From Cyanobium sp. NIES-981 (GTDB lineage: Bacteria > Cyanobacteriota > Cyanobacteriia > PCC-6307 > Cyanobiaceae), in assembly GCA_945901765.1 (NCBI GenBank), contig CAMDLO010000018.1, forward strand, positions 1 through 33,268: 33,268 nt of DNA, in the 5' to 3' direction. The position numbers and the translations under genes are program-made. Under the pieces are notes generated by a model, which saw only the letters and a program-made list of their open reading frames with translations, was not told where the DNA came from and did no database searches. Of this stretch, positions 1 through 7,037 are shown in pieces (positions within the stretch are counted from its first letter, which is position 1; every line of letters starts with the position of its first letter).

Positions 1-135
1 TTCAGCGGTGTGGCTGGAGAACTTCGCTATCAGGATGGGATTCTTTCGGCTGATCTCGATGGTGACCGACGCGCCGATTTCCAGGTGCAACTGTTGAGAC
101 AGCCTGTGCTTAAGGTTGCCAGTCTGATTCTCTGA
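1..135 (+). CDS. RTX/serralysin-type secreted protein, C-terminal fragment
   Basis: Frame 1 is open from the window edge to a TGA at 133-135 and encodes the last 44 residues of a protein whose start lies outside the window. The tail reads FSGVAGELRYQDG, then DLDGDRRADFQVQL, and ends in SLIL. This matches the usual end of the M10 serralysin C-terminal (RTX beta-roll) domain, where an F-x-G-x-x-G-E-L-R strand is followed by a D-x-x-G-D-x-x-A-D-F segment and a hydrophobic end. Proteins with this end are typically exported by type I secretion and bind calcium. The enzymatic or adhesive part cannot be seen, so the function is open. It is too short for the ORF track. Confidence 0.65.
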   Translation, partial: FSGVAGELRYQDGILSADLDGDRRADFQVQLLRQPVLKVASLIL

Positions 136-159
136 CTGCCATGCTTCTGCGCTGTTTCA

Positions 160-180
160 TTGCATGCCCTTTGCATGGCC
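160..180. repeat. Two tandem TTGCATGSCC boxes upstream of the ABC permease unit
   Basis: TTGCATGCCC (160-169) and TTGCATGGCC (171-180) are direct repeats spaced 11 bp apart, about one helical turn. They lie in the 96-bp gap before the first permease start. A weak -10-like TACAGT follows at 186-191. A regulator-binding role is inference only. Confidence 0.35.
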
Positions 181-231
181 CCGACTACAGTTTGATTGAT
201 CTCTGACCTGGCTTTGGACTTGCTGGTGCTG

Positions 232-1053
232 ATGGATCAATTGGCAGCAGTTCGCCGCAGTTGGCAGCGCTATCGGGTGCTCTGGAGTGTGCAGCTCGCC
301 TACATGGCGGAATACCGAGCCGAGATCGTGCTCTGGGCCCTCTCCGGTGTCTTGCCATTTGTGATGCTGGCCCTGTGGCGTCAGGCCGCAGTGCCGGCCG
401 CGGGATTCGATGCTGCCGGTCTGGGGCGCTACTTCCTCAGCGCCTTTGTGGTTCGTCAGTTCAGTGTGGTGTGGGTGGTGTGGCAATTCGAGGAGGACGC
501 GCTCCAGGGCCGCCTCTCGCCCTATCTGCTTCAGCCGATGCATCCGTTCTGGCGGTACGTGGCGGCCCATCAGGCCGAGCAGGCGACACGGCTCCCCTTC
601 GTGCTGTTGATCATCACCGGCTTCTTCCTGCTCCAGCCCGCCAGCTTTGCCTGGCCCGGCCCGCCCCGGCTGGCGCTCGGGGTACTGGCGGTGGGCCTGG
701 CCTTCACGCTCAATTTTCTGATGCAGAGTCTGATCGCCTGCCTCTGTTTCTGGAGTGAACGGGCCAGTGCCCTTGAACGGCTGCTGATGATCCCCACCCT
801 GTTCCTTTCCGGTCTGGTGGCTCCGTTGCAGACCTTTCCCCCAGGCCTGCGACAGCTGGCTCTGGCCACCCCGTTTCCCTATCTGATCGGCTTTCCGGCA
901 CAGCTGCTGGCCGGCGGTTCCTTCGGCCCTGAGCAGCCCTTTCAGCTGCCGCTCAGCCTGATGGTGATGGTGGGCTGGATTCTGCTGTTGCTGCCGCCAT
1001 TGCGCCTGCTCTGGCGCGCCGGCGTGCGCCGCTACAGCGCCATGGGGGCCTGA
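232..1053 (+). CDS. ABC-2 type transporter permease (first of pair)
   Basis: This is a 273-aa polytopic membrane protein with about six hydrophobic segments. It has the look of the ABC2_membrane_6/DUF990 permeases (COG4587/COG3694 type), which usually occur as two consecutive permease genes served by one ATPase. The track ORF begins at a TTG at 196. I prefer the ATG at 232 (MDQLAAVRRSW), because it places a short basic cytoplasmic leader before the first membrane segment; an in-frame GTG at 226 is also possible. It is the first gene of a tight plus-strand unit, with only 3 nt to the second permease. No ATP-binding subunit is present upstream in the window, where an RTX-like gene ends instead. 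The substrate is unknown. Confidence 0.85.
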   Translation: MDQLAAVRRSWQRYRVLWSVQLAYMAEYRAEIVLWALSGVLPFVMLALWRQAAVPAAGFDAAGLGRYFLSAFVVRQFSVVWVVWQFEEDALQGRLSPYLLQPMHPFWRYVAAHQAEQATRLPFVLLIITGFFLLQPASFAWPGPPRLALGVLAVGLAFTLNFLMQSLIACLCFWSERASALERLLMIPTLFLSGLVAPLQTFPPGLRQLALATPFPYLIGFPAQLLAGGSFGPEQPFQLPLSLMVMVGWILLLLPPLRLLWRAGVRRYSAMGA

Positions 1054-1056
1054 GCG

Positions 1057-1875
1057 GTGACGCCATGCCCTGCCCGTCTGCTTCATCTGCGCCGGCATCT
1101 GTTGACGCTGCGTCGCTTCTGGGGCACGGCCCTGGCCACCCAGCTCGAATACCAGTTGAATGCCCTTGTGGAGCTGGTGGCGATGGTCGCCAACCTGGCC
1201 GGCAGTCTGCTGGTGCTCTGGCTGTTCTACCGCCAGGGGGTGGCCTTGGGAGGGTGGAGCTGGCACGCCGCCCAGGTGGTGCTCGGTGCCTACACCGCGC
1301 TGTCGGGCTTCACAAGCACCCTGTTGCAGCCCAATCTCAGTCGGATCGTCACCCAGGTGCAGGAAGGCGGCCTGGATTTCGTGCTGCTCAAGCCGGTCGA
1401 CAGTCAGTTCTGGCTGTCGCTGCGCACCTTCAGCCTCGCCGGTCTGCCGGAACTGGTGGTCGGCCTGGGGTTGATGCTGTGGGCCGCTCTGCAGGAGCGG
1501 GGGGAGCTCCCCCCTCACGCCCTGTTCGCCACCGCCGTGATGCTGGGCGCGGCGGCGATGATTCTGTATACCCTCTGGTTTGCCCTGGCCACCACCACCA
1601 TCTGGTTTGTGAAGACCTGGAACGCCACCGAAGTGCTGCGGGCCGCCCTCAGTGCCGGCCGTTATCCCGTCAGCGCCTACCCGCCGGCCCTGCGTCTGCT
1701 GTTCACCCTTGTGCTGCCGGTCGCCTTCCTCACCACCGTGCCAGCGCAGGTGCTGCTGGGGCGCAGCAGCGGATTCTGGATCGGGGCCAGCCTGGCGATG
1801 GCGGCCCTGGCCTTTGCACTCTGCCGGGCCTTCTGGCAGTTTGCGCTTCGCTCCTACACCTCCGCCTCCAGCTGA
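1057..1875 (+). CDS. ABC-2 type transporter permease (second of pair)
   Basis: This 272-aa membrane protein starts at a GTG 3 nt after the previous stop. Like its partner it has a short basic N-terminus (RLLHLRRHLLTLRRF) and about six membrane segments. The central stretch QPNLSRIVTQVQEGGLDFVLLKPVDSQ resembles the cytoplasmic loop of the DUF990 permease family, where the phrase about one end being the LLKP element recurs. It probably forms a heterodimeric export channel with the upstream permease. The ATPase must be encoded elsewhere or has been lost. The next gene begins 4 nt after the stop, so translation is probably coupled. Confidence 0.85.
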   Translation: MTPCPARLLHLRRHLLTLRRFWGTALATQLEYQLNALVELVAMVANLAGSLLVLWLFYRQGVALGGWSWHAAQVVLGAYTALSGFTSTLLQPNLSRIVTQVQEGGLDFVLLKPVDSQFWLSLRTFSLAGLPELVVGLGLMLWAALQERGELPPHALFATAVMLGAAAMILYTLWFALATTTIWFVKTWNATEVLRAALSAGRYPVSAYPPALRLLFTLVLPVAFLTTVPAQVLLGRSSGFWIGASLAMAALAFALCRAFWQFALRSYTSASS

Positions 1876-1879
1876 CGCC

Positions 1880-2158
1880 ATGGCCTGTCCCCACTGCGGC
1901 AGTTGGTCGGTGAAGGCCGATCGCTCCCTGGCTGGGCGCATGGTGTGCGGCCGCTGTGGCCGCCCCCTCGGCATCACCGCACAGGCCCGGCAGCCGCGCC
2001 GCTTCAGCATGGCCCCTGCGGGGCCTCTCGTGCGCTGGTTGTCACTGCTGCTGCTCCTGTCGTCCCTGCTGGCCTGGTTGGCCCAACCGCCAGTTCGCCA
2101 GTCAGCGCCACCGCCGGGCAACGCTGGTACGGGCGGCCACACACCCCTGCGGTGGTAG
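1880..2158 (+). CDS. Small zinc-ribbon single-span membrane protein
   Basis: This 92-aa gene is hidden inside a longer track ORF (1652-2158); its own ATG at 1880 lies 4 nt after the permease stop. The N-terminus carries two CxxC knuckles, CPHC (Cys3, Cys6) and CGRC (Cys23, Cys26), which form a compact zinc-ribbon. A hydrophobic span (about residues 50-68, RWLSLLLLLSSLLAWLA) and a Pro/Gly/Ser-rich tail follow. The layout predicts a cytoplasmic zinc-ribbon anchored to the membrane. I do not recognise a named family. Its position between an exporter permease pair and csaB, with gaps of 4 and 2 nt, suggests a role linked to that exporter or to surface-polymer modification, but this is inference. 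Confidence 0.7.
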   Translation: MACPHCGSWSVKADRSLAGRMVCGRCGRPLGITAQARQPRRFSMAPAGPLVRWLSLLLLLSSLLAWLAQPPVRQSAPPPGNAGTGGHTPLRW

Positions 2159-2160
2159 CA

Positions 2161-3288
2161 ATGGGCTCCCCCTCCATCACCCGCCTCACCGTGCCCGCTG
2201 CCGTTGCTACGTCGAGTCTCCCCTTGCTGGTGGGGTACTACGGCGAGCACAACCTGGGGGACGATGCCCTGCTTGAGGTGTTGCTGAGCCAGCTGCCTCC
2301 CGCTTGCGTTGCCACGGTCACCGCCCGGGATCAACGGCAGGTGGCTGAGCGTTTCGGCGTGGCCTGTGTTGATCGCACCAGCCTGCGGGCCGTGCTCCAG
2401 GCCCTGACTCCCGCCACGGCTCTGGTGCTCGGCGGTGGCAGCCTGCTGCAGGACAGCACCAGTTTTCGCAGCTTGCTCTATTACGCCGCGTTGATGCTGG
2501 CGGCGCGCCTCCAGGGCAAACCTGTCGTGCTCTGGGCCCAGGGGCTGGGGCCGCTGCGCCGCCGCCGCAGCCGCCTGCTGGTGCGGCTGCTGCTGGGCTG
2601 CAGCACCGCCTGCAGCTGGCGCGATCCGGGTTCCGCAGACCTGGCTCGCCGCCTCGGCTGGCGTGATCCGCAGCCCCAGTCGGGCCGGAGCTCGGTCGGC
2701 ACCGACCCTGTCTGGGCCATGCCGCCGCAGCCCTGGCGGGGGCGCGGCGGGCCGATCGTGCTCTGCTTCCGCCCCACCGCCCAGTTGCAGGGCGAGGCCT
2801 GGCGCCCGTGGTTGTCGGCCCTGGAGCAGCTGGCTCCTGAACGCGAGCTGCACTGGCTGCCTCTGCATGCCGGCCAGGATCAGGGTCTGCTGGAGCGGCT
2901 CCGTCAGCAGGGTCTGCTCTCTGAGGCTCTGGCACATCGCAGTCGCGAGCTGCGACCTTCTCACCCGGCAGCACTGATGGAGGCATGCGCCAGCAGTGGT
3001 CTGGTGCTGGCCATGCGTCTGCACGGCCTGATCCTGGCGGCCCTCGCCGGCGCCCCGGTGGTGGCACTCAGCTACGACCCGAAGGTTCGTGCTGCAGCCG
3101 ATGCCCTCGGCTGCGCCGTGCATGATCTGACCGAACCGGCCGATCCTGCCGTGCTCCTGTCCCAGTGGCGCCAAGCTCTCGACAGCCCGGCTTCTGCCGA
3201 GCGTCTGCTGGCGCTGCGTGCAGGCACAGCTGTGCATCGCCAGCTGCTGCACTGCGCCCTTGGCAGGGCCCTTGGCAGGACGGTATGA
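2161..3288 (+). CDS. csaB: Polysaccharide pyruvyl transferase, CsaB-like
   Basis: The 375-aa product belongs to the polysaccharide pyruvyl transferase family (PF04230). Family members move pyruvate from phosphoenolpyruvate to sugars of surface polymers, creating ketal groups that can anchor S-layer-homology proteins. Visible signatures are the N-terminal GYYGEHNLGDDALL near residues 24-37, the glycine-rich VLGGGSLLQD, VLWAQGLGPL, and the C-terminal MRLHGLILAALAGAPVVALSYDPKV, which is diagnostic of CsaB. The start is the ATG at 2161, 2 nt after the zinc-ribbon gene; the track start at 1903 merely runs through that gene. It is the last gene of the unit and converges on the peroxiredoxin gene with only 4 nt between their stops. 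CsaB versus a sibling pyruvyl transferase cannot be settled by eye. Confidence 0.88.
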   Translation: MGSPSITRLTVPAAVATSSLPLLVGYYGEHNLGDDALLEVLLSQLPPACVATVTARDQRQVAERFGVACVDRTSLRAVLQALTPATALVLGGGSLLQDSTSFRSLLYYAALMLAARLQGKPVVLWAQGLGPLRRRRSRLLVRLLLGCSTACSWRDPGSADLARRLGWRDPQPQSGRSSVGTDPVWAMPPQPWRGRGGPIVLCFRPTAQLQGEAWRPWLSALEQLAPERELHWLPLHAGQDQGLLERLRQQGLLSEALAHRSRELRPSHPAALMEACASSGLVLAMRLHGLILAALAGAPVVALSYDPKVRAAADALGCAVHDLTEPADPAVLLSQWRQALDSPASAERLLALRAGTAVHRQLLHCALGRALGRTV

Positions 3289-3292
3289 GGGT

Positions 3293-3868
3293 TCAGGCGG
3301 GATCGGCCTGAAGCTGACGCAGCAGAGTGAGCACCTCCTGGCTGTGTCCGGCCGGGCGCACGGCCACCCAGCGAGCCCGCACGATTCCCTGAGGGTCGAT
3401 CAGAAATGTGTGGCGCTGGGAGTAGGGCGCGATCCAGGAGCCATAGCGGCTGCTCACCTCGCCGGCGGGATCGCTGAGCAGGGGGAAAGCCAGATCCTCA
3501 TCGCTGCAGAAGGAAGCGTGGGAATCTGGGTCATCAGCACTGACCCCGACGACCGCAGCGCCAGCCTGGCGGAACTGGGCCAGATCGTTCTGGAAGCCGC
3601 GCGCCTCGATGGTGCAGCCCCCGGTGAAGTCTTTCGGGTAGAAGTACAGGACAAGCCAGCTGCCCTGGAAATCACGCAGGCTCAGAGTTGCTTTCTGCTT
3701 GGGCGGTACGAAGCCCTCCAGTTCAAAGTCGGGAGCTGGTTGATCCAGATCAGGCAGGACACCCCCCAGGGCTTCGGCGCGCCAAGCCCAGCCACCCAGG
3801 CCGATCAGAGCGAGCAGGGAGGCACTGATGGCCTGGCCTGAGGCGGTGATGAACGAACGACGACGCAT
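3293..3868 (-). CDS. PrxQ/Bcp-type peroxiredoxin with Tat-like signal
   Basis: This 191-aa thioredoxin-fold peroxidase reduces peroxides using a thiol. The core shows FYPKDFTGGCTIEA, with Cys85 as the peroxidatic cysteine in the usual T-x-x-C context. The position five residues later, where many PrxQ/Bcp enzymes have the resolving cysteine, is Arg90. The only other cysteine is Cys121 (ASFCSDEDL), 36 residues on, matching the alpha-3 resolving cysteine arrangement described for Xanthomonas Bcp. The N-terminus MRRRSFITASGQAIS followed by a hydrophobic stretch and AEA looks like a twin-arginine signal, so the protein probably acts in the thylakoid lumen or periplasm. It is 81 bp downstream of rpmB on the same strand. 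Confidence 0.9.
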   Translation of the reverse strand: MRRRSFITASGQAISASLLALIGLGGWAWRAEALGGVLPDLDQPAPDFELEGFVPPKQKATLSLRDFQGSWLVLYFYPKDFTGGCTIEARGFQNDLAQFRQAGAAVVGVSADDPDSHASFCSDEDLAFPLLSDPAGEVSSRYGSWIAPYSQRHTFLIDPQGIVRARWVAVRPAGHSQEVLTLLRQLQADPA

Positions 3869-3911
3869 GCCTCTACTCCGGGTGGCTCGAACGGGTGGCG
3901 ATCAAGCCCAG

Positions 3912-3928
3912 GTCAGCCCCCCGAGGTC
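3912..3928. repeat. Copy 1 of a short dispersed element downstream of rpmB
   Basis: The sequence GTCAGCCCCCCGAGGTC lies between rpmB and the peroxiredoxin gene. It recurs at 7894-7909 with one C fewer, next to the petJ stop. Read on the minus strand, the surrounding CAGCC...GGCTG can form a short hairpin, so a terminator fragment is plausible, but there is no T-tract. Confidence 0.35.
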
Positions 3929-3949
3929 TGGCTGATGCTGGATCGTGAA

Positions 3950-4186
3950 TCAGACCCGGGCGAGGTTGATGCCCAGCTCGCGGGCATACACACCCAGCCC
4001 TTTCTTCTGGATGGTCTTGAGGGCGCGGGTGGAGACCCGCAGCTTCACGAACCGGTTGCCTTCGGCCCACCAGAGACGCCGTTCCTGCAGATTCACCTGC
4101 TGCAGTTTTTTGGTGCGCACGTGAGAGTGCGACACGGCCATGCCGTTGTTGGCGCGCTTGCCGGTGAGCTGGCAGACCCGTGACAT
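3950..4186 (-). CDS. rpmB: 50S ribosomal protein L28
   Basis: The 78-aa basic protein is a full-length bL28. It starts with [27 protein letters not shown], the standard opening, and continues with the conserved [29 protein letters not shown]. It sits in the large ribosomal subunit. It carries one N-terminal cysteine (Cys5) but no CxxC zinc-binding pairs, as in zinc-independent forms. It is flanked by the peroxiredoxin gene downstream and the response-regulator gene upstream, all on the minus strand, with a small inverted repeat between it and the latter. Confidence 0.97.
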   Translation of the reverse strand: MSRVCQLTGKRANNGMAVSHSHVRTKKLQQVNLQERRLWWAEGNRFVKLRVSTRALKTIQKKGLGVYARELGINLARV

Positions 4187-4220
4187 GACTCTCTACCCCT
4201 GGATGACGACTGGATGGCTG

Positions 4221-4240
4221 TTGAGCAAGGTGCTGCTCAA
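4221..4240. repeat. Perfect 7-bp inverted repeat upstream of rpmB
   Basis: TTGAGCA (4221-4227) and TGCTCAA (4234-4240) are a perfect inverted repeat with a 6-nt spacer, in the 74-bp gap between the response-regulator stop and the rpmB start. It could be the regulator gene's terminator stem, without a T-tract, or an operator or leader hairpin of rpmB. Confidence 0.4.
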
Positions 4241-4260
4241 GCTGCCATGGTAACAATCGG

Positions 4261-4875
4261 TCAACCGAGGCTGGAGCCACGCTGAAGCAGCAGCGTGGCG
4301 ATCCGGATCAGGCGTGCACCGCTGCAGCCAAGTTTGGCAACGATGTTGCGCCGATGGGACTCGACGGTGCGAACGGAGAGGCCAAGAGCGGCGGCCATTG
4401 TCTTGTTGCTGTCGCCGCGTCCAAGACATTCCAGGATCTGGTGCTCCCGCTGGGTGAGATCCGCGAGGGCCTGCAGCGGCAGTTGGTCGTCATCGGCGCC
4501 GCTGGGTTCCCATCCGCTCAGGCTGGCGATCTCCTGCAGCAGATCCTCAAAGGCACGGGCCTTGTCGATCACGGCCCGGATGGTGTTGCGCAGCTCCGGC
4601 GGTCTGAGGAAGGTGCTGGCGTGGCTTGAAAGCACAATCACCAGCGCGTCGGGATTGAGCACCTGCAGGGCCCGTGCCACGTTCAGCCCCTCCGCATCAG
4701 GCAGGGCGATGTCGAGAATCAACAGGTCGGGCCGGAACTCGGCACAGGCGGTGATGCCGGCTGCTGCCGTGCTGGCCGCCCTCACCTCCCCGAGCTGGGT
4801 CTGGGTGCGCAGCATGGTGACCAGCAGTTCCTGAAACATCAGCTGGTCTTCCACAACCAGCGTGCGCATCCCCAT
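4261..4875 (-). CDS. NarL/FixJ-family response regulator (orphan)
   Basis: This is a two-domain response regulator of about 204 aa. The receiver domain opens with MRTLVVEDQLMFQELL and has the phosphoacceptor Asp in LLILDIALPD, Ser in VIVLSSHAS, and a Lys in RAVIDKARAF at the place of the conserved switch lysine. A LuxR/GerE helix-turn-helix follows: LTQREHQILECLGRGDSNKTMAAALGLSVRTVESHRRNIVAKLG. No histidine kinase gene is adjacent. The track start at 4908 is a TTG; the ATGs at 4875 or 4869 fit the family start better, and the strong hairpin at 4915-4933 would then lie outside the leader. The target genes are unknown. Confidence 0.88.
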   Translation of the reverse strand: MGMRTLVVEDQLMFQELLVTMLRTQTQLGEVRAASTAAAGITACAEFRPDLLILDIALPDAEGLNVARALQVLNPDALVIVLSSHASTFLRPPELRNTIRAVIDKARAFEDLLQEIASLSGWEPSGADDDQLPLQALADLTQREHQILECLGRGDSNKTMAAALGLSVRTVESHRRNIVAKLGCSGARLIRIATLLLQRGSSLG

Positions 4876-4914
4876 GCCGGTGTTAGGCGGCCTGATTTCC
4901 TGCTCCAATTCTAT

Positions 4915-4933
4915 GGGGAGCCTGAGGCTCCCC
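4915..4933 (-). terminator. Strong hairpin after htpG
   Basis: GGGGAGCC-TGA-GGCTCCCC is a perfect 8-bp stem with a 3-nt loop, just after the htpG stop and before the response-regulator start. On the minus strand it is followed by ATAGAATT rather than a pure T-run. It could be an intrinsic terminator, an mRNA 3'-end stabiliser, or an attenuator between htpG and the regulator gene. Confidence 0.6.
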
Positions 4934-4944
4934 TGCCAGGCGCA

Positions 4945-6912
4945 TCAGAGGCCCCGTTCCATCAGCTCGCCCATCAGATCGGCACTGCGTTGCTGGAAGC
5001 CGGCCAGCTGATCCGGCGCCAGTCCCCCCACGGCCAGCCATGCTGTTTCGTAGAGATGGCGGCTGAGCTTCTCGGCGAGCTGCTGGCTGGGGGACAGGTC
5101 TGCCGCCCCGGCAGCGCTGGTGATCACCGAGCCTGCCGCCAGGTTGAGCAGTCCGTTCACCAGCCGGTGGCGGCGGTTGACCAGCAGCACGTGGTGATCG
5201 GGCAGGCCAGGGAGGCGCTGCTCCATCAGGGCGCCCATGTCGTTGAGGCGACGCATCTGCTCCGGCAGCAGGATCAGGGCTGCCGGGGCGCCCTCCCCCT
5301 TGAGGGATTGCACCTGGATCGTCACCTTGTCGTTGGCGAGAGCGGCCTTGAACAGATCCCGCAGTTTCTCAGCCCCATCCTTGCCGTCGGCATCGGCCAG
5401 TTCGCTCTCCTGCTCCTTCAATGAATCATCCAGTTCGGCATCGACCCGCTGGAACTTCAGATCATCGTGGCGGTACTCCAGCCAGGGAATGAACTGGCTG
5501 TCGATGAACGTGTCGGCCAGCAGCACTTCGGCGCCCTGGCCCTTCCAAAGCGCCAAAGCCCCAGCCTGGCCGGCCTCATCGCTGCAGTAGAGGATGCGTT
5601 TGTCGTGTTCGGGGCTGAGGCGGCTGCGGTAGCCGCTCAGGGTGGTGAACGCCTTGCCATCCCCGGCGGGAATCGGATCGAGGGATTGGGCGTCATCGGT
5701 TTGATCGGGGCCACTGGGCTCGTCTGACGGGACGGCCCTGTGCTCCTGCCCTTGGGCCGTGGTGCTGAACAGCACCAGGTCAGCCACCTGGTCGGCGAAC
5801 TTCTCATCCTCCATCGCGCCGATCTTGATGAACGGGGCCAGGGAGTCCCAGATCTCGGCGTAGCGCTTGGGTTCATCCCGGTAGAGCTGCTTGAGCCGGT
5901 CAGCCACTTTCTTGGCCACAAAGCCACCGATCGAGCGGACCCGCCGGTCCGTCTGCAGGGCCGAGCGGCTCACGTTCAGGGGGATGTCGGGCGAATCGAT
6001 CACACCGCGCAGGGGCAGCAGGTAGCGGGGCACCACCTCCTTGATCGAGTCGCTCACGAACACGTTGTTGCAGTAGAGCTTGATCTCGCCTTTTTCCCAG
6101 TCGGCCCGGCCGCTGAGCTTGGGGAAGTAGAGGATGCCCTGCAGGTTGTAGGGGTAGTCGGTGTTGAGGTGCACCCACAGCAGCGGGTCGCCCTGGAAGG
6201 GGTAGAGGTAGCGGTAGAGCTCGATGTAGTCGTTGTCGCTCAGATCGCGCGGGCTCTTGCGCCAGGCCGATTCCCGCTTGTTCACCGTTTCACCCTCCAG
6301 CTGCACCGCCACGGGCAGGAAGTCGCAGTAGGTGGTGATCAGGGTGCGGATGCGGGCCGGTTCGATGTATTCGAGCTCCTCCTCCATCAGGTGCAGGATC
6401 ACATCGGTGCCCGGTTCGCTGCGCTCGGCGGCCTCCAGGCTGAAGTTGGGGGAGCCGTCGCAGCTCCAGCGCACCGCTTCGCTTCCCTCGCGGGCGGAGA
6501 GGGTCACCAGCTCCACCTGCCTGGCCACCATGAAGCTGGAGTAGAAGCCCAGGCCGAAATGACCGATGATGGCGTCGCTCTCGCTCTTGTACTTCTCCAG
6601 AAAATCCTCGGCGCTCGAGAAGGCCACCTGGTTGATGTAGCGCTTCACCTCCTCGGCGCTCATGCCGATGCCGTTATCAGAGATGGTGAGGGTGTTCCGC
6701 TCGCGGTCGATGCGGATGTTGATCAGCCCCTCGGGGCCCTCGCTGCAGTCGCCCGCCATGGCGGCCATGCGCCGCTTGCTGATGGCATCGACGCCGTTGC
6801 TCACCAGCTCTCGCAGGAACACCTCGTGGCCGCTGTAGACGGCCTTCTTGATGATTGGGAAGATGTTTTCGGTGTGAATCTGGATCTGACCCTGTTCAGC
6901 CTGCAGCGCCAC
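4945..6912 (-). CDS. htpG: Chaperone HtpG (Hsp90)
   Basis: This is a cytosolic ATP-dependent Hsp90 chaperone of about 655 aa. The GHKL ATPase domain shows HEVFLRELVSNGVDAISKR, the Mg/ATP motif DNGIGMSAEEV and the lid GHFGLGFYSSFMV. Middle-domain motifs include NVFVSDSIKEVVPRYLLPLRGVIDSPDIPLNVSR. The C-terminal dimerisation region ends MGELMERGL. An acidic linker (PSDEPSGPDQTDDAQS) precedes the C-terminal half. The track ORF starts at 7029, but that adds a 39-residue Pro-rich extension unlike the family. A GTG at 6912 gives MALQAEQGQIQIHTENIFPIIKKAVYSG when counted as start, close to the usual cyanobacterial start. It is divergent from the DUF3598-like gene. Confidence 0.95.
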   Translation of the reverse strand: MALQAEQGQIQIHTENIFPIIKKAVYSGHEVFLRELVSNGVDAISKRRMAAMAGDCSEGPEGLINIRIDRERNTLTISDNGIGMSAEEVKRYINQVAFSSAEDFLEKYKSESDAIIGHFGLGFYSSFMVARQVELVTLSAREGSEAVRWSCDGSPNFSLEAAERSEPGTDVILHLMEEELEYIEPARIRTLITTYCDFLPVAVQLEGETVNKRESAWRKSPRDLSDNDYIELYRYLYPFQGDPLLWVHLNTDYPYNLQGILYFPKLSGRADWEKGEIKLYCNNVFVSDSIKEVVPRYLLPLRGVIDSPDIPLNVSRSALQTDRRVRSIGGFVAKKVADRLKQLYRDEPKRYAEIWDSLAPFIKIGAMEDEKFADQVADLVLFSTTAQGQEHRAVPSDEPSGPDQTDDAQSLDPIPAGDGKAFTTLSGYRSRLSPEHDKRILYCSDEAGQAGALALWKGQGAEVLLADTFIDSQFIPWLEYRHDDLKFQRVDAELDDSLKEQESELADADGKDGAEKLRDLFKAALANDKVTIQVQSLKGEGAPAALILLPEQMRRLNDMGALMEQRLPGLPDHHVLLVNRRHRLVNGLLNLAAGSVITSAAGAADLSPSQQLAEKLSRHLYETAWLAVGGLAPDQLAGFQQRSADLMGELMERGL

Positions 6913-7037
6913 CGGTTTTTGAGGATGAGGTGTGCCCAGACTCTCCTGCCTGCGGTGCGATCGCCAAGGGGGTGGGGTGGGCAGGAAACCGACCAGTGCG
7001 GCCTGCATAGGATTCGGGCTCCTCACCACCTCCCGCG

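Noticed and set aside
157-3252. 1031-aa minus-strand ORF
   Set aside because: It is antisense to the permease, zinc-ribbon and csaB genes. Its composition (Gln, His, Gly, Arg-rich, no domain pattern) is that of a shadow frame in GC-rich DNA.
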